Shown here: positions 8,095 to 16,522 of the stretch, one piece after another
Layout: each line of letters begins with the position of its first letter
Numbering within the stretch: position 1 is the stretch's first letter
Source: Arthrobacter sp. TPD3018
GTDB taxonomy: Bacteria; Pseudomonadota; Alphaproteobacteria; Sphingomonadales; Sphingomonadaceae
DNA length: 64,000 bases
NCBI GenBank assembly: GCA_003075315.1
Contig: QDFQ01000001.1
Span: 911,998-975,997 of the forward strand
Direction: 5' to 3'
Position numbers and translations under genes: made by a program
Notes under the pieces: model-generated
What the model was told of the DNA's origin: nothing
The model's database searches: none
What the model saw: the letters and a program-made list of their open reading frames with translations, nothing else

Positions 8095-8358
8095 ATGGGT
8101 AACGAATATCGCGCCAAGGTGTTCAAATCAGGCAATTCGGTCGCGCTGCGCCTGCCCAAGGCGCTCGGCCTGAAGGACGGCGACGAGATGCTGCTGCGCG
8201 AGGAGCGCGGCAGTTTCATCGTCGAACCCGCGCCGGTCGTCCCGAAGAAGATCGACCTCACCGGCATCTATGGCTCATGCCCGGGGATCAAACCGGTCGA
8301 ACGGCTCGACATGGCCCCACGGGAACTGGATTGGGAAGGAAAGCTCCTCCGCCGATGA
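8095..8358 (+). CDS. vapB: VapB-type antitoxin (AbrB/MazE fold)
   Basis: 87-residue antitoxin. The N-terminal swapped-hairpin DNA-binding domain reads YRAKVFKSGNSVALRLPKAL with GDEMLL following, which is diagnostic of the VapB/MazE AbrB-like fold. The C-terminal part (about residues 50-87) should wrap the toxin and has the DWEGKLLRR end seen in related antitoxins. GGAGG lies at good spacing before the ATG. The stop codon overlaps the vapC start (ATGA). It is likely autoregulated through the palindrome immediately upstream. Function is a confident family call; the target of its toxin is not known. Confidence 0.88.
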   Translation: MGNEYRAKVFKSGNSVALRLPKALGLKDGDEMLLREERGSFIVEPAPVVPKKIDLTGIYGSCPGIKPVERLDMAPRELDWEGKLLRR

Positions 8359-8732
8359 CCACGCCGCGCTTCCTGCTCGATACGAATATTCTCGTCTATC
8401 TCATTGCCGGAGAACGCGATCTTTTGCGCGATCGCGTCGAGCAGCATGAACCGGGTACCATCGTGACGTCGACGTTGTGCGTTGCCGAAGCGCTGTACGG
8501 CATTGCCGACGACGAACAGAAAGCCGCGCTCGATCGCCTGCTGACGGTCATCGAGCCGCTGCCCTTTGGCATGGCGGAGGCAAGGCGTTTTCCTGACGTG
8601 CCGTTCCGACGCGGCAAACTCGATCGCTTCATCGCAGCCCATGCGCTGGCGACCGGCCTGACGATCGTCACCAACAACGAGGCCGACTTCGCCGACATCC
8701 CCGGCCTCGTAATCGAAAACTGGACCCAATGA
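8355..8732 (+). CDS. vapC: VapC-type PIN-domain ribonuclease toxin
   Basis: 125-residue PIN-domain toxin. The acidic active site is visible: D9 in [11 protein letters not shown]45 in VAEALYG, D90 in [10 protein letters not shown] and D111 in NNEADF, with the C-terminal PGLVIENW. VapC toxins are Mg-dependent RNases, several of which cut tRNA or rRNA. The stretch between E45 and D90 is shorter than usual and lacks a typical LExxGxxIG helix. The start overlaps the vapB stop. The longer frame starting inside vapB is not credible. Its own stop overlaps the trmD start (ATGA), an unusual coupling of a toxin to an essential tRNA methyltransferase. Confidence 0.9.
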   Translation: MTTPRFLLDTNILVYLIAGERDLLRDRVEQHEPGTIVTSTLCVAEALYGIADDEQKAALDRLLTVIEPLPFGMAEARRFPDVPFRRGKLDRFIAAHALATGLTIVTNNEADFADIPGLVIENWTQ

Positions 8733-9454
8733 CCTTCGCTGCCACCGTCCTCACGCTTTACCCGGAGATGTTCCCCGGCCCCTTGGGCGTCTCGCTCGCC
8801 GGTCGCGCGCTGCGGGAAGGGGGCTGGACCTGCGATCCCGTCCAGATCCGCGACTTCGCCACCGACAAGCATCGCTCGGTCGACGACACCCCCGCGGGCG
8901 GCGGCGCCGGCATGGTGTTGCGCGCCGACGTGCTCGCCGCGGCGGTGGACAGCGTCGCCGACGATCGCCCGATCCTCGCCATGACCCCACGCGGCGCGCC
9001 GCTCACCCAGAGCCGCGTCCGCGCCCTCGCGAACGGCCCCGGCGTCATCATCCTGTGCGGCCGGTTCGAAGGCTTCGACGAACGCCTGTTCGAGGCGCGA
9101 AACATCGAACAGGTCTCGATCGGCGACTATATCCTGTCGGGTGGCGAGATGGGCGCGCTGGTGCTGCTCGACGCTTGCATTCGGCTGCGTCCCGGCGTAA
9201 TGGGCGCGCCTTCCAGCGGGGATGACGAGAGCTTCGAAACGGGGCTGCTCGAATATCCGCAATATACCCGCCCCTATGAATGGGAAGGGCGCACGATCCC
9301 CGAAGTGCTGCGATCGGGGGATCATGCGAAGATCGCGGCCTGGCGGCAACACCAGGCAGAGGTCGATACACGGCTACGGAGGCCGGACCTTTGGGAGCGC
9401 CATGAGGGCGCTCGGGTCCAACCTCCCTCTGGCGCGCGGCGACGTAAGGACTGA
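8729..9454 (+). CDS. trmD: tRNA (guanine-37-N1)-methyltransferase TrmD
   Basis: 241-residue SPOUT-class methyltransferase that makes m1G37 in tRNAs reading CNN codons and prevents frameshifting; usually essential. Family motifs include [20 protein letters not shown], the basic and glycine-rich [14 protein letters not shown], the SAM trefoil-knot region with [11 protein letters not shown] and [11 protein letters not shown], and the C-terminal [11 protein letters not shown]. The ATG overlaps the vapC stop and has no separate promoter space. rplS follows after 5 bases, as in most bacteria. Expression therefore probably depends on the vapB promoter or one inside vapBC. Confidence 0.97.
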   Translation: MTFAATVLTLYPEMFPGPLGVSLAGRALREGGWTCDPVQIRDFATDKHRSVDDTPAGGGAGMVLRADVLAAAVDSVADDRPILAMTPRGAPLTQSRVRALANGPGVIILCGRFEGFDERLFEARNIEQVSIGDYILSGGEMGALVLLDACIRLRPGVMGAPSSGDDESFETGLLEYPQYTRPYEWEGRTIPEVLRSGDHAKIAAWRQHQAEVDTRLRRPDLWERHEGARVQPPSGARRRKD

Positions 9455-9459
9455 GACTC

Positions 9460-9852
9460 ATGAACCTCATTCAGCAGCTCGAAGCCGAGCAGATCGAAAA
9501 GCTGACCGCCAAGCGCGCGATCCCCGAATTCCGTCCCGGCGATACGCTGAAGGTCGGCGTGAAGGTCGTCGAAGGCGAGCGTACCCGCGTCCAGAACTAT
9601 GAAGGCGTGTGCATCGCGCGTTCGAACAAGGGCATGGGCTCGTCGTTCACCGTCCGCAAGATCAGCTTCGGCGAGGGCGTCGAGCGCGTCTTCCCGCTCT
9701 ATTCGCCGAACATCGATTCGATCGACGTCGTCCGCAAGGGCGCCGTGCGTCGCGCGAAGCTCTATTATCTGCGTGGCCGCACCGGCAAGTCGGCGCGTAT
9801 CGCCGAGCGCCGCGACACGCGCCCCGCGAAGGGCACCGTCGCCGCGGAGTAA
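9460..9852 (+). CDS. rplS: 50S ribosomal protein L19
   Basis: 130-residue L19, which lies at the 30S-50S interface. Recognisable features are [36 protein letters not shown] and [18 protein letters not shown]. It is slightly longer than E. coli L19 (115 residues) through a basic C-terminal tail. Five bases separate it from trmD. A strong intrinsic terminator follows 21 bases after the stop, closing the vapB-vapC-trmD-rplS unit. Confidence 0.97.
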   Translation: MNLIQQLEAEQIEKLTAKRAIPEFRPGDTLKVGVKVVEGERTRVQNYEGVCIARSNKGMGSSFTVRKISFGEGVERVFPLYSPNIDSIDVVRKGAVRRAKLYYLRGRTGKSARIAERRDTRPAKGTVAAE

Positions 9853-9873
9853 TCCGCAGCGTCGCGAGACACG

Positions 9874-9906
9874 AAGGGCGCGGGGGGCAACTCCCGCGCC
9901 CTTTTT
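9874..9906 (+). terminator. intrinsic terminator of the trmD-rplS operon
   Basis: AAGGGCGCGGG (9874-9884) pairs perfectly with CCCGCGCCCTT (9893-9903) around an 8-base loop, followed by a T run. Confidence 0.85.
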
Positions 9907-9968
9907 CGTGCGGTGAACGTGGCGAAAGGGATGGAGCGCCAAGTTTGCCACGACGTCTTGGCTCTTCC

Positions 9969-10043
9969 GTCATTGCGAGCGAAGCGAAGCAATCCAGGGC
10001 GTCCAGGTCCGGCTCTGGATTGCTTCGCTTCGCTCGCAATGAC
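9969..10043. repeat. inverted repeat pair, GTCATTGCGAGCGAAGCG family
   Basis: About 28-base arms carrying GCGAGCGAAGCGAAGCAATCC and its complement form a near-perfect hairpin bounded by GTCA and TGAC. The spacer is almost exactly the reverse complement of the spacer at 16981-17055, so the two copies are in opposite orientation. It fills most of the 196-base gap between the rplS terminator and the lysR stop. Confidence 0.85.
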
Positions 10044-10102
10044 GGGTTTGATGACGTTTGCGGCTGGTCGGTACGGCAGTGTGTCGTCCTTCGCGACCAG
10101 CG

Positions 10103-11002
10103 TCAGAAATGTGTCGACTCGCCGCCGCCCATCGCCTCCACGAACGCCCGCCACGCCCCACTGGGCTCCAGCCGCGTCCGTGCCGCGGCCGGCACGCGCA
10201 ACCCCACCACCCGCGTCAAGTCGAACCCCGCCAGCGCCGCCATCGCGATGCCCGGGGCGCGCAGGCTGTACGGCATCACCGTGATCCCCAGACCAGCCGC
10301 GACATAGGCGCTCGCACGATCGTCGCTCACCGTTCGCGCCGCCATGAACGGGCGGACGCCGCGCGTGGTGAAGAAGCGGCTGACCAGCGGCAATGCCTCG
10401 CATTGGCGTCGCACGATCATCGTCTCGCCGCCGATCGCCTCCGCCGTCACGCTGGCATGGTGGGCGAGGGGGTGTGCCGCCGCCATCGCGACGCCATAGC
10501 CCTCCTCGAACAATCGCACGTCGCCTCCGTCGTCGAGCGCATTGCGCGCCACGCCGGGCCCCAGCAGCGCATCGATCCGGCCGTGATCCAGCTTGCCCTG
10601 CAGCTCGCTCGTTCGCCCTTCGACGATCTCGATCCGCTCGTCCGGCGCCGCGACCCGCGCGGCGGCGAGTGCCTCGCCCAGTGCGATGGTGGAGACGGTC
10701 GGCGCCACGCCGATGCGGATCAGCCGGTGCGGCGGCGTCGCCTGGACCGCGCGTTCGGCGGCGGCGAACTCCGCCTCGATCCGCCGGGCATGATCGGCAA
10801 AGCGCGTGCCCGCCTCGGTCAGCCGCACCCGCCGCCCGCTGCGGTCGAACAGTTGCTGGCCGAGCAACGTCTCCAGCTTGGCGATCCCCGCCGACAGCGT
10901 CGGCTGCGTCACCCGCGCGCTGAAAGCAGCCGCGGAAAAGCTCCCCTGATCGACGACACCCAGAAAATATCGGATCAGATAGCGGTCGATCATAGACGCC
11001 AT
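10103..11002 (-). CDS. LysR-family transcriptional regulator
   Basis: 299-residue LysR regulator. The N-terminal winged helix-turn-helix runs through FLGVVDQGSFSAAAFSARVTQ and LETLLGQQLFDR (residues 10-60). The effector domain follows, with FEEGYGVAMAAAHPLA in the first lobe. It diverges from ivd with an 82-base gap, so it is a candidate regulator of the leucine/isovalerate cluster, though LysR proteins also regulate distant genes. An in-frame ATG at 10993 gives MIDRYLIRYF and may be the true start, since the palindrome at 10992-11006 overlaps the upstream ATG. The effector is unknown. Confidence 0.9.
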   Translation of the reverse strand: MASMIDRYLIRYFLGVVDQGSFSAAAFSARVTQPTLSAGIAKLETLLGQQLFDRSGRRVRLTEAGTRFADHARRIEAEFAAAERAVQATPPHRLIRIGVAPTVSTIALGEALAAARVAAPDERIEIVEGRTSELQGKLDHGRIDALLGPGVARNALDDGGDVRLFEEGYGVAMAAAHPLAHHASVTAEAIGGETMIVRRQCEALPLVSRFFTTRGVRPFMAARTVSDDRASAYVAAGLGITVMPYSLRAPGIAMAALAGFDLTRVVGLRVPAAARTRLEPSGAWRAFVEAMGGGESTHF

Positions 11003-11006
11003 CTAT
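10992..11006. promoter_or_regulatory. candidate LysR-type operator
   Basis: Perfect inverted repeat ATAGA-N5-TCTAT containing a T-N11-A core (10993 to 11005), the classic LysR box, in the lysR/ivd divergent region and overlapping the predicted lysR start. Autoregulation and control of ivd are inferred. Confidence 0.5.
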
Positions 11007-11084
11007 ACGTCGCCGCGTCCGCTGTCGATTTTCCATGGCGCCCGTGCCTGTGGTAGCAGGGGCGCAAAGACATAAGGAGCGGAT

Positions 11085-12254
11085 GTGACACCCGATTTCG
11101 ATTTCGCCCTCGGCGAGGCGGCGGACATGATCCGCGACTCGACGCAGCGCTTCGCCACCGACCGGATCGCGCCGCTCGCCGCGAAGATCGACGCCGACGA
11201 CTGGTTCCCCCGGGATGAGCTGTGGACCGCGATGGGCGAACTCGGCCTGCACGGCATCACCGTCGAGGAAGCCGATGGCGGCCTCGGCCTCGGCTATCTC
11301 GAACATGTCGTCGCGGTGGAGGAAGTGAGCCGCGCGTCGGCGTCGATCGGCCTCAGCTATGGCGCGCATTCGAACCTCTGCATCAATCAGATCCGTCGCT
11401 GGGCGAGCGCAGAGCAGAAGGCGAAATACCTGCCCAAGCTGATCAGCGGCGAGCATGTCGGCAGCCTCGCCATGTCCGAAGCGGGCGCGGGCAGCGACGT
11501 CGTCTCGATGAAGCTGCGCGCCGAGGCGAAAGGCGACGGCTACGTCCTCAACGGCACCAAATTCTGGATCACCAACGCGGCATATGCCGACACGCTCGTC
11601 GTTTATGCGAAGACGGGTGAGGGGTCGCGCGGCATCACCGCCTTCCTGATTGAGAAGGACATGCCCGGCTTCAGCATCGGGCAAAAGATCGACAAGATGG
11701 GCATGCGCGGTTCGCCCACCGCGGAGCTCGTGTTCGACGATTGCTATGTGTCCGCCGACCAGATCATGGGGCCTCTGAACGGCGGCGTCGGCGTGCTGAT
11801 GAGCGGCCTGGATTACGAACGCGCCGTCCTCGCCGGCATCCAGCTCGGCATCATGCAGGCGTGCCTCGACGTCGTCGTCCCCTTCGTCCGCGAACGGAAA
11901 CAGTTCGGGCAGCCGATCGGCCAGTTCCAGCTGATGCAGGGCAAGATCGCCGACATGTACGTCGCGCTCAACTCGGCGCGCGCGTACGTCTATGCCGTCG
12001 CCAAGAGCTGCGACGCCGGCAAGACCACCCGCTTCGATGCGGCCGGCGCGATCCTGCTCGCCTCCGAAAACGCGGTGAAGGTCGCGCTGGAGGCGATCCA
12101 GGCGCTGGGCGGCGCCGGCTATACCAAGGACTGGCCGGTCGAACGCTTCCTGCGCGACGCCAAGCTGCTCGACATCGGCGCCGGCACCAACGAAATCCGC
12201 CGCATGCTGATCGGCCGCGAACTCATCGGCGCCGCGCCGAAGGTGGCGCAGTGA
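11085..12254 (+). CDS. ivd: isovaleryl-CoA dehydrogenase
   Basis: 389-residue acyl-CoA dehydrogenase converting isovaleryl-CoA to 3-methylcrotonyl-CoA in leucine breakdown. Diagnostic segments are [29 protein letters not shown], the catalytic glutamate in [12 protein letters not shown] (the IVD-specific position) and the C-terminal [19 protein letters not shown] and [16 protein letters not shown]. It starts with GTG preceded by AAGGAG at ideal spacing. The two methylcrotonyl-CoA carboxylase subunit genes downstream on the same strand support substrate identity. FAD-dependent, with electrons passing to electron-transfer flavoprotein. Confidence 0.94.
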   Translation: MTPDFDFALGEAADMIRDSTQRFATDRIAPLAAKIDADDWFPRDELWTAMGELGLHGITVEEADGGLGLGYLEHVVAVEEVSRASASIGLSYGAHSNLCINQIRRWASAEQKAKYLPKLISGEHVGSLAMSEAGAGSDVVSMKLRAEAKGDGYVLNGTKFWITNAAYADTLVVYAKTGEGSRGITAFLIEKDMPGFSIGQKIDKMGMRGSPTAELVFDDCYVSADQIMGPLNGGVGVLMSGLDYERAVLAGIQLGIMQACLDVVVPFVRERKQFGQPIGQFQLMQGKIADMYVALNSARAYVYAVAKSCDAGKTTRFDAAGAILLASENAVKVALEAIQALGGAGYTKDWPVERFLRDAKLLDIGAGTNEIRRMLIGRELIGAAPKVAQ

Positions 12255-12269
12255 GGGCCACCCTGAAAT

Positions 12270-12395
12270 CCTCCCCGCTCGCGGGGAGGGGGACCATGCG
12301 CAGCATGGTGGAGGGGGGCTTCCGCAAGCGCTGCGCTATGGGGACAGCCCCCTCCGTCACGCCTTCGGCGCGCCACCTCCCCGTGCCGGGGAGGA
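12270..12395. repeat. dispersed repeat, CCTCCCCG/CGGGGAGG family
   Basis: Left end carries CTCCCCGCTCGCGGGGAGGG, right end CTCCCCGTGCCGGGGAGG, with GGACCATGCGCAGCATGGTGGAGGG inside. It fills the 145-base gap between ivd and the carboxylase beta gene. Its right end (GGGGAGGA) lies six to seven bases before the next start codon and serves as that gene's Shine-Dalgarno sequence. Confidence 0.75.
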
Positions 12396-12399
12396 TCTG

Positions 12400-13992
12400 A
12401 TGGGCCCCACGCTCCCCACCACCGTCACCCACGACGGCGAAGCCTTCGCCCGCAACGCCGCACACAACCGCGCGCTCGCCGATCGCCTGCGCGCCGACGT
12501 CGCGACGGCCGGCCTCGGCGGCAACGCCAAATCCCGCGAGCGCCACACGTCGCGCGGCAAGCTCCTCCCCCGCGACCGGGTCGAACGCCTGCTCGATCCC
12601 GGCAGCGCCTTCCTCGAAATTGGCCAGCTCGCCGCCTACGGCCTCTACGACGACGAGGTGCCGGGGGCCGGCATGATCGCCGGCATCGGCCGCGTGTCGG
12701 GCCGGCAGGTCATGATCGTCTGCAACGACGCGACGGTGAAGGGCGGCACCTACTTCCCGCTGACCGTGAAGAAGCACCTGCGCGCTCAGGAGATCGCGCA
12801 GGAAAACCGCCTGCCGTGCATCTATCTCGTCGACAGCGGCGGCGCCAATTTGCCGCATCAGGCAGAGGTCTTCCCCGACCGCGATCACTTCGGCCGCATC
12901 TTCTTCAACCAGGCGAACATGTCCGCGTTGGGCATCCCGCAGATCGCCTGCGTCATGGGCAGCTGCACCGCGGGCGGTGCCTATGTCCCCGCCATGTCCG
13001 ACGAGACGATCATCGTCCGCGGGCAGGGCACGATCTTCCTCGCCGGCCCGCCGCTGGTGAAGGCCGCGACCGGAGAGGTCATCAGCGCCGAAGACCTCGG
13101 CGGCGCCGACACGCACGGCCGCCGATCGGGGGTGGTCGACCACGTAGCCGAAAACGACGATCACGCGCTGTCGATCGTCCGCGACATCGTCGCGACGCTG
13201 CCCGACCAGACCGGCCCGCAGATCGCGCCCGCCCGCGCGCCGCTCTTCCCGGCCGACGACCTCTACGGCCTGATCCCCGACGACGTCCGCGCGCCGTACG
13301 ACGTACATGAAGTGATCGCCCGCCTGGTCGACGGCTCCGAGTTCCACGAGTTCAAGGCGCTGTATGGCGCCAGCCTCGTCTGCGGCTTCGCGACGATCCA
13401 CGGCCTGCCCGTCGCCATCCTCGCCAACAATGGCGTGCTGTTCAGCGAAAGCGCGCAAAAGGGCGCCCACTTCATCGAACTCGCCTGCCAGCGCAAAATC
13501 CCGCTGCTGTTCCTCCAGAACATTTCGGGCTTCATGGTCGGCGGGAAATATGAGGCGGAAGGCATTGCGAAACATGGCGCCAAGCTCGTCACCGCCGTCG
13601 CCACCGCGAGCGTCCCCAAGATCACGATCCTGATCGGGGGCAGCTTCGGCGCGGGCAATTACGGCATGTGCGGCCGCGCCTATTCGCCCCGCTTCCTGTT
13701 CACCTGGCCCAACAGCCGGATCAGCGTGATGGGCGGCGAACAGGCCGCATCCGTCCTCGCCACCGTCCACCGCGACGCGGATACGTGGACGCCCGACCAG
13801 GCCGAAGCCTTCAAGGCCCCCGTCCGCGCCAAATACGAAGACGAGGGCAACCCCTGGTACGCCACGGCGCGGCTGTGGGACGACGGCATCATCGATCCCG
13901 CGCAGACCCGCGACGTCCTCGGCCTCAGCCTCGCCGCCTGCCTCAACGCCCCCATTCCGGAGCGGCCGAGCTTCGGCGTGTTCCGGATGTGA
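12400..13992 (+). CDS. mccB: methylcrotonyl-CoA carboxylase, carboxyltransferase (beta) subunit
   Basis: 530-residue carboxyltransferase subunit. It transfers CO2 from carboxybiotin to 3-methylcrotonyl-CoA to give 3-methylglutaconyl-CoA. Crotonase-like N and C halves are evident, with [48 protein letters not shown] and, in the C half, [22 protein letters not shown] and [15 protein letters not shown]. The QNISGFMVG and YGMCGRA motifs are typical of the methylcrotonyl enzyme rather than the propionyl one. The ATG follows a repeat-derived GGGGAGG. It is part of the ivd-mccB-mccA-maoC cluster, with the biotin subunit 680 bases downstream. Confidence 0.95.
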   Translation: MGPTLPTTVTHDGEAFARNAAHNRALADRLRADVATAGLGGNAKSRERHTSRGKLLPRDRVERLLDPGSAFLEIGQLAAYGLYDDEVPGAGMIAGIGRVSGRQVMIVCNDATVKGGTYFPLTVKKHLRAQEIAQENRLPCIYLVDSGGANLPHQAEVFPDRDHFGRIFFNQANMSALGIPQIACVMGSCTAGGAYVPAMSDETIIVRGQGTIFLAGPPLVKAATGEVISAEDLGGADTHGRRSGVVDHVAENDDHALSIVRDIVATLPDQTGPQIAPARAPLFPADDLYGLIPDDVRAPYDVHEVIARLVDGSEFHEFKALYGASLVCGFATIHGLPVAILANNGVLFSESAQKGAHFIELACQRKIPLLFLQNISGFMVGGKYEAEGIAKHGAKLVTAVATASVPKITILIGGSFGAGNYGMCGRAYSPRFLFTWPNSRISVMGGEQAASVLATVHRDADTWTPDQAEAFKAPVRAKYEDEGNPWYATARLWDDGIIDPAQTRDVLGLSLAACLNAPIPERPSFGVFRM

Positions 13993-14006
13993 GGGCGACG
14001 GCGACC

Positions 14007-14423
14007 TTATTCCTCCCCAAGCGACGCTTGGGGAGGGGGACCGCCGGCCGCAGGCCGGTGGTGGAGGGGCATACGCACCTGTGCGGTGGCCACCACAAGC
14101 CGAATGACGGCCTCCAAATCGGCCAGCACCGCCCGCGCCGGGATGCGCAGCGTCTCGATGCCATGGGCCGCGAGCATCGCGTCCCGCCACTGGTCACGCG
14201 CCGGGCGGTCGCCCCTGTCGTGCGCCTCGCCATCGACCTCGACGGCGAGCATGGCTGCCGCGCAATAGAAATCCAGCACGAATGGTCCCGCCGGATGCTG
14301 TCGCCGAAATTTCAGCCCACCCGGCCGCGAGCGCAAGGCTGTCCACAACGCCACCTCCGGCACCGTCATCGACCGACGCAACGCCCGTGCGTGGCGTACC
14401 GTCTTCCCCGGCTTGTCGAGCAT
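14007..14423 (-). CDS. DUF559 domain (very-short-patch-repair-like) protein
   Basis: 138-residue protein with a DUF559 domain, a small endonuclease-like fold related to Vsr and restriction-type nucleases. Seen motifs: ARALRRSMTVPEVALW near the N terminus, KFRRQHPAGPFVLDFYC and VEVDGEAHD, with the acidic and glutamine/histidine residues expected of this fold. The start is the ATG giving MLDKPGKTVRHARAL; the longer frame upstream is non-homologous. The last 20 or so residues are encoded by the flanking repeat. It stands on the opposite strand between the two carboxylase subunit genes. Activity is unproven; such genes are common, repeat-flanked accessories in sphingomonads. Confidence 0.85.
   Translation of the reverse strand: MLDKPGKTVRHARALRRSMTVPEVALWTALRSRPGGLKFRRQHPAGPFVLDFYCAAAMLAVEVDGEAHDRGDRPARDQWRDAMLAAHGIETLRIPARAVLADLEAVIRLVVATAQVRMPLHHRPAAGGPPPQASLGEE
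14012..14070. repeat. dispersed repeat, left flank of the DUF559 gene
   Basis: CCTCCCCAAGCGACGCTTGGGGAGGGGGACC followed by GGTGGTGGAGGGGC. It forms the 3' end of the reverse-strand DUF559 gene and starts 20 bases after the mccB stop. An inverted relative flanks the other side at 14430. Confidence 0.75.
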
Positions 14424-14429
14424 CGCGCA

Positions 14430-14484
14430 GGCCCCTCCACCAAGCTTTGCATGGTCCCCCTCCCCGAGACAAGCTCGGGGAGGA
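14430..14484. repeat. dispersed repeat, right flank of the DUF559 gene
   Basis: GCCCCTCCACC, then CTCCCCGAGACAAGCTCGGGGAGG. It is the inverted counterpart of the repeat at 14012, beginning 7 bases before the DUF559 start codon. Confidence 0.7.
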
Positions 14485-14502
14485 TAGGGGGCAGCCATAT
14501 GA

Positions 14503-14521
14503 CGCTGTCCTACACGCTGCC
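14503..14521. repeat. 19-base exact repeat (copy 1)
   Basis: CGCTGTCCTACACGCTGCC, identical to 44021-44039, 29.5 kb away. Here it follows the right-hand repeat flank of the DUF559 gene, 150 bases before the mccA start. Its function is unknown. Confidence 0.6.
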
Positions 14522-14671
14522 GCCTGTGGTAAGAGGAGCACGCATGGCCGCGCTCCTCGCCCCCGCCGCGCATACCCCGGTACGTTTCTCGCCCCCGCGG
14601 CCCCCGGTTTCCGGGACACGACGTACCCTCCACTTCGTCCACTTCCAGCAACAATTCCCCCGGAGCGCCCC

Positions 14672-16522
14672 GTGATCGAATCGCTGCTCATCGCCAATCG
14701 CGGCGAGATCGCCTGCCGCATCATCCGCACCGCGCGCAGCCTCGGCATCCGCACGATCGCGGTCCATTCCGATGCCGATGCGACCGCGCTGCACGTCCGC
14801 GAGGCCGACGAGGCGGTCGCGATCGGCGGCGCGCGTCCGGCCGAAAGCTACCTGATCGGCGAGCGCATCATCGCCGCCGCGCAAGCCACGGGCGCGCAGG
14901 CGATCCACCCGGGCTACGGCTTCTTGAGCGAAAACGCCGACTTCGCGCAGGCGGTGCAGGACGCCGGCCTCATCTGGGTCGGTCCCAATCCCGACAGCAT
15001 CCGCGCGATGGGGCTGAAGGACGCCGCCAAGGCGCGGATGATTGCCGCCGGCGTGCCCGTCACCCCCGGCTATCTCGGCGAAGACCAGTCGCCCGATCGC
15101 CTGAAGGCCGAGGCCGACGCGATCGGCTACCCCGTCCTCATCAAGGCGGTGGCGGGTGGTGGCGGCAAGGGCATGCGCCGCGTCGACGATGCCGCCGATT
15201 TCGCCGAAGCGCTCGCCAGCTGCCAGCGCGAGGCAGCGGCCTCGTTCGGCGATGATCGCGTCCTGCTCGAAAAATACGTCCTCTCGCCGCGCCATATCGA
15301 GGTGCAGGTGTTCGGCGACAGCCACGGCAATGTCGTCCATCTGTTCGAGCGCGACTGCTCGCTCCAGCGCCGCCACCAGAAGGTGATCGAGGAAGCGCCC
15401 GCCCCCGGCATGGACGCCGCGACCCGCGAGGCGGTCTGCGCCGCCGCCGTCCGTGCCGCGCAGGCGGTCGATTACGTCGGCGCCGGCACGATCGAGTTCA
15501 TCGCCGACGCCAGCCAGGGCCTGAACGCCGACCGCATCTGGTTCATGGAGATGAACACCCGGCTGCAGGTCGAACATCCGGTGACCGAGATGATCACGGG
15601 GCAAGACCTCGTCGAATGGCAGCTCCGCGTCGCCAGCGGCGAGCCGCTACCCTGCCGGCAGGATCAGCTGTCGATCCACGGCCACGCGATGGAAGCGCGC
15701 CTGTACGCCGAAGATCCCGCCAAGGGCTTCCTCCCCAGCATCGGCCGCCTCGACGCCTTCGACCTCGGCAACACCGTACGCGTCGATACCGGGGTGGAGC
15801 AGGGCGCAACGATCACCCCGTATTACGACCCGATGATCGCCAAGGTCATCGCGCATGGCGACACCCGCGAAGAGGCGCGCGAAACGCTCGCCGATGCGCT
15901 CGATGCTGCGATCGTCTGGCCGCTGCGCAGCAACGCCGGCTTCCTCGTCGAGGCGCTCGACCACCCCGCCTTCGTCACCGCGACCCTCGACACAGGCCTG
16001 ATCGCCCGCGAAGGCGACGCGCTGATGCCGCCCGCGCTGCCCAGCGAAGAGGTGCTGGTCGAAGCCGCCCAGGCGCTCGCCGGCCCGCAACCGGTGCCGG
16101 GCTTCCGCCTCAACGCCGCGCCGCGCCAGATGGCGATGCTGTCGGTCGCGGGCGAGCCGGTGGAGGTCGATTTCGCCGACGCGCCTGCACGGTCGCGAAC
16201 CCCCGCCGTCGACCGCCTGCTCGTCACCGAAGGGGGCCAGACGTGGGAGGTTACCCCCTATCGCGCCGCCGCCGCTGCGGCCGGCGGGGCAGGGGACGGC
16301 GCGATCCTCTCCCCCATGCCGGGCCGCATCATCGCCGTCGACGTCACCGCCGGCCAATCCGTCACCAAGGGCCAGCGCCTCGTCACGCTGGAGGCGATGA
16401 AGATGGAACACAGCCTCACCGCCCCGTTCGACGGCGTCGTCGCAGACCTCACCGCCACCCCCGAGGCGCAGGTGCCCGAGGGCACGCTCCTCGTCCGCAT
16501 CGAACCGCAGGGAGAGCAATAA
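14672..16522 (+). CDS. mccA: methylcrotonyl-CoA carboxylase, biotin-carboxylase/biotin carrier (alpha) subunit
   Basis: 616-residue biotin-dependent carboxylase. The biotin carboxylase domain covers about the first 450 residues (SLLIANRGEIACRIIRTARS, the ATP-grasp loop AVAGGGGKGMR, MEMNTRLQVEHPVTE). A linker follows, then a C-terminal biotinyl domain with the EAMKMEH lysine. A GTG start gives MIESLLIANRGE and places the domain correctly; upstream codons are antisense to the DUF559 gene. About 680 bases of inserted repeat/DUF559 DNA separate it from mccB, so a promoter in that gap is likely. The stop overlaps the maoC start (TAATG). Propionyl-CoA specificity cannot be excluded from sequence alone, but ivd and mccB argue for methylcrotonyl-CoA. 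Confidence 0.93.
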   Translation: MIESLLIANRGEIACRIIRTARSLGIRTIAVHSDADATALHVREADEAVAIGGARPAESYLIGERIIAAAQATGAQAIHPGYGFLSENADFAQAVQDAGLIWVGPNPDSIRAMGLKDAAKARMIAAGVPVTPGYLGEDQSPDRLKAEADAIGYPVLIKAVAGGGGKGMRRVDDAADFAEALASCQREAAASFGDDRVLLEKYVLSPRHIEVQVFGDSHGNVVHLFERDCSLQRRHQKVIEEAPAPGMDAATREAVCAAAVRAAQAVDYVGAGTIEFIADASQGLNADRIWFMEMNTRLQVEHPVTEMITGQDLVEWQLRVASGEPLPCRQDQLSIHGHAMEARLYAEDPAKGFLPSIGRLDAFDLGNTVRVDTGVEQGATITPYYDPMIAKVIAHGDTREEARETLADALDAAIVWPLRSNAGFLVEALDHPAFVTATLDTGLIAREGDALMPPALPSEEVLVEAAQALAGPQPVPGFRLNAAPRQMAMLSVAGEPVEVDFADAPARSRTPAVDRLLVTEGGQTWEVTPYRAAAAAAGGAGDGAILSPMPGRIIAVDVTAGQSVTKGQRLVTLEAMKMEHSLTAPFDGVVADLTATPEAQVPEGTLLVRIEPQGEQ

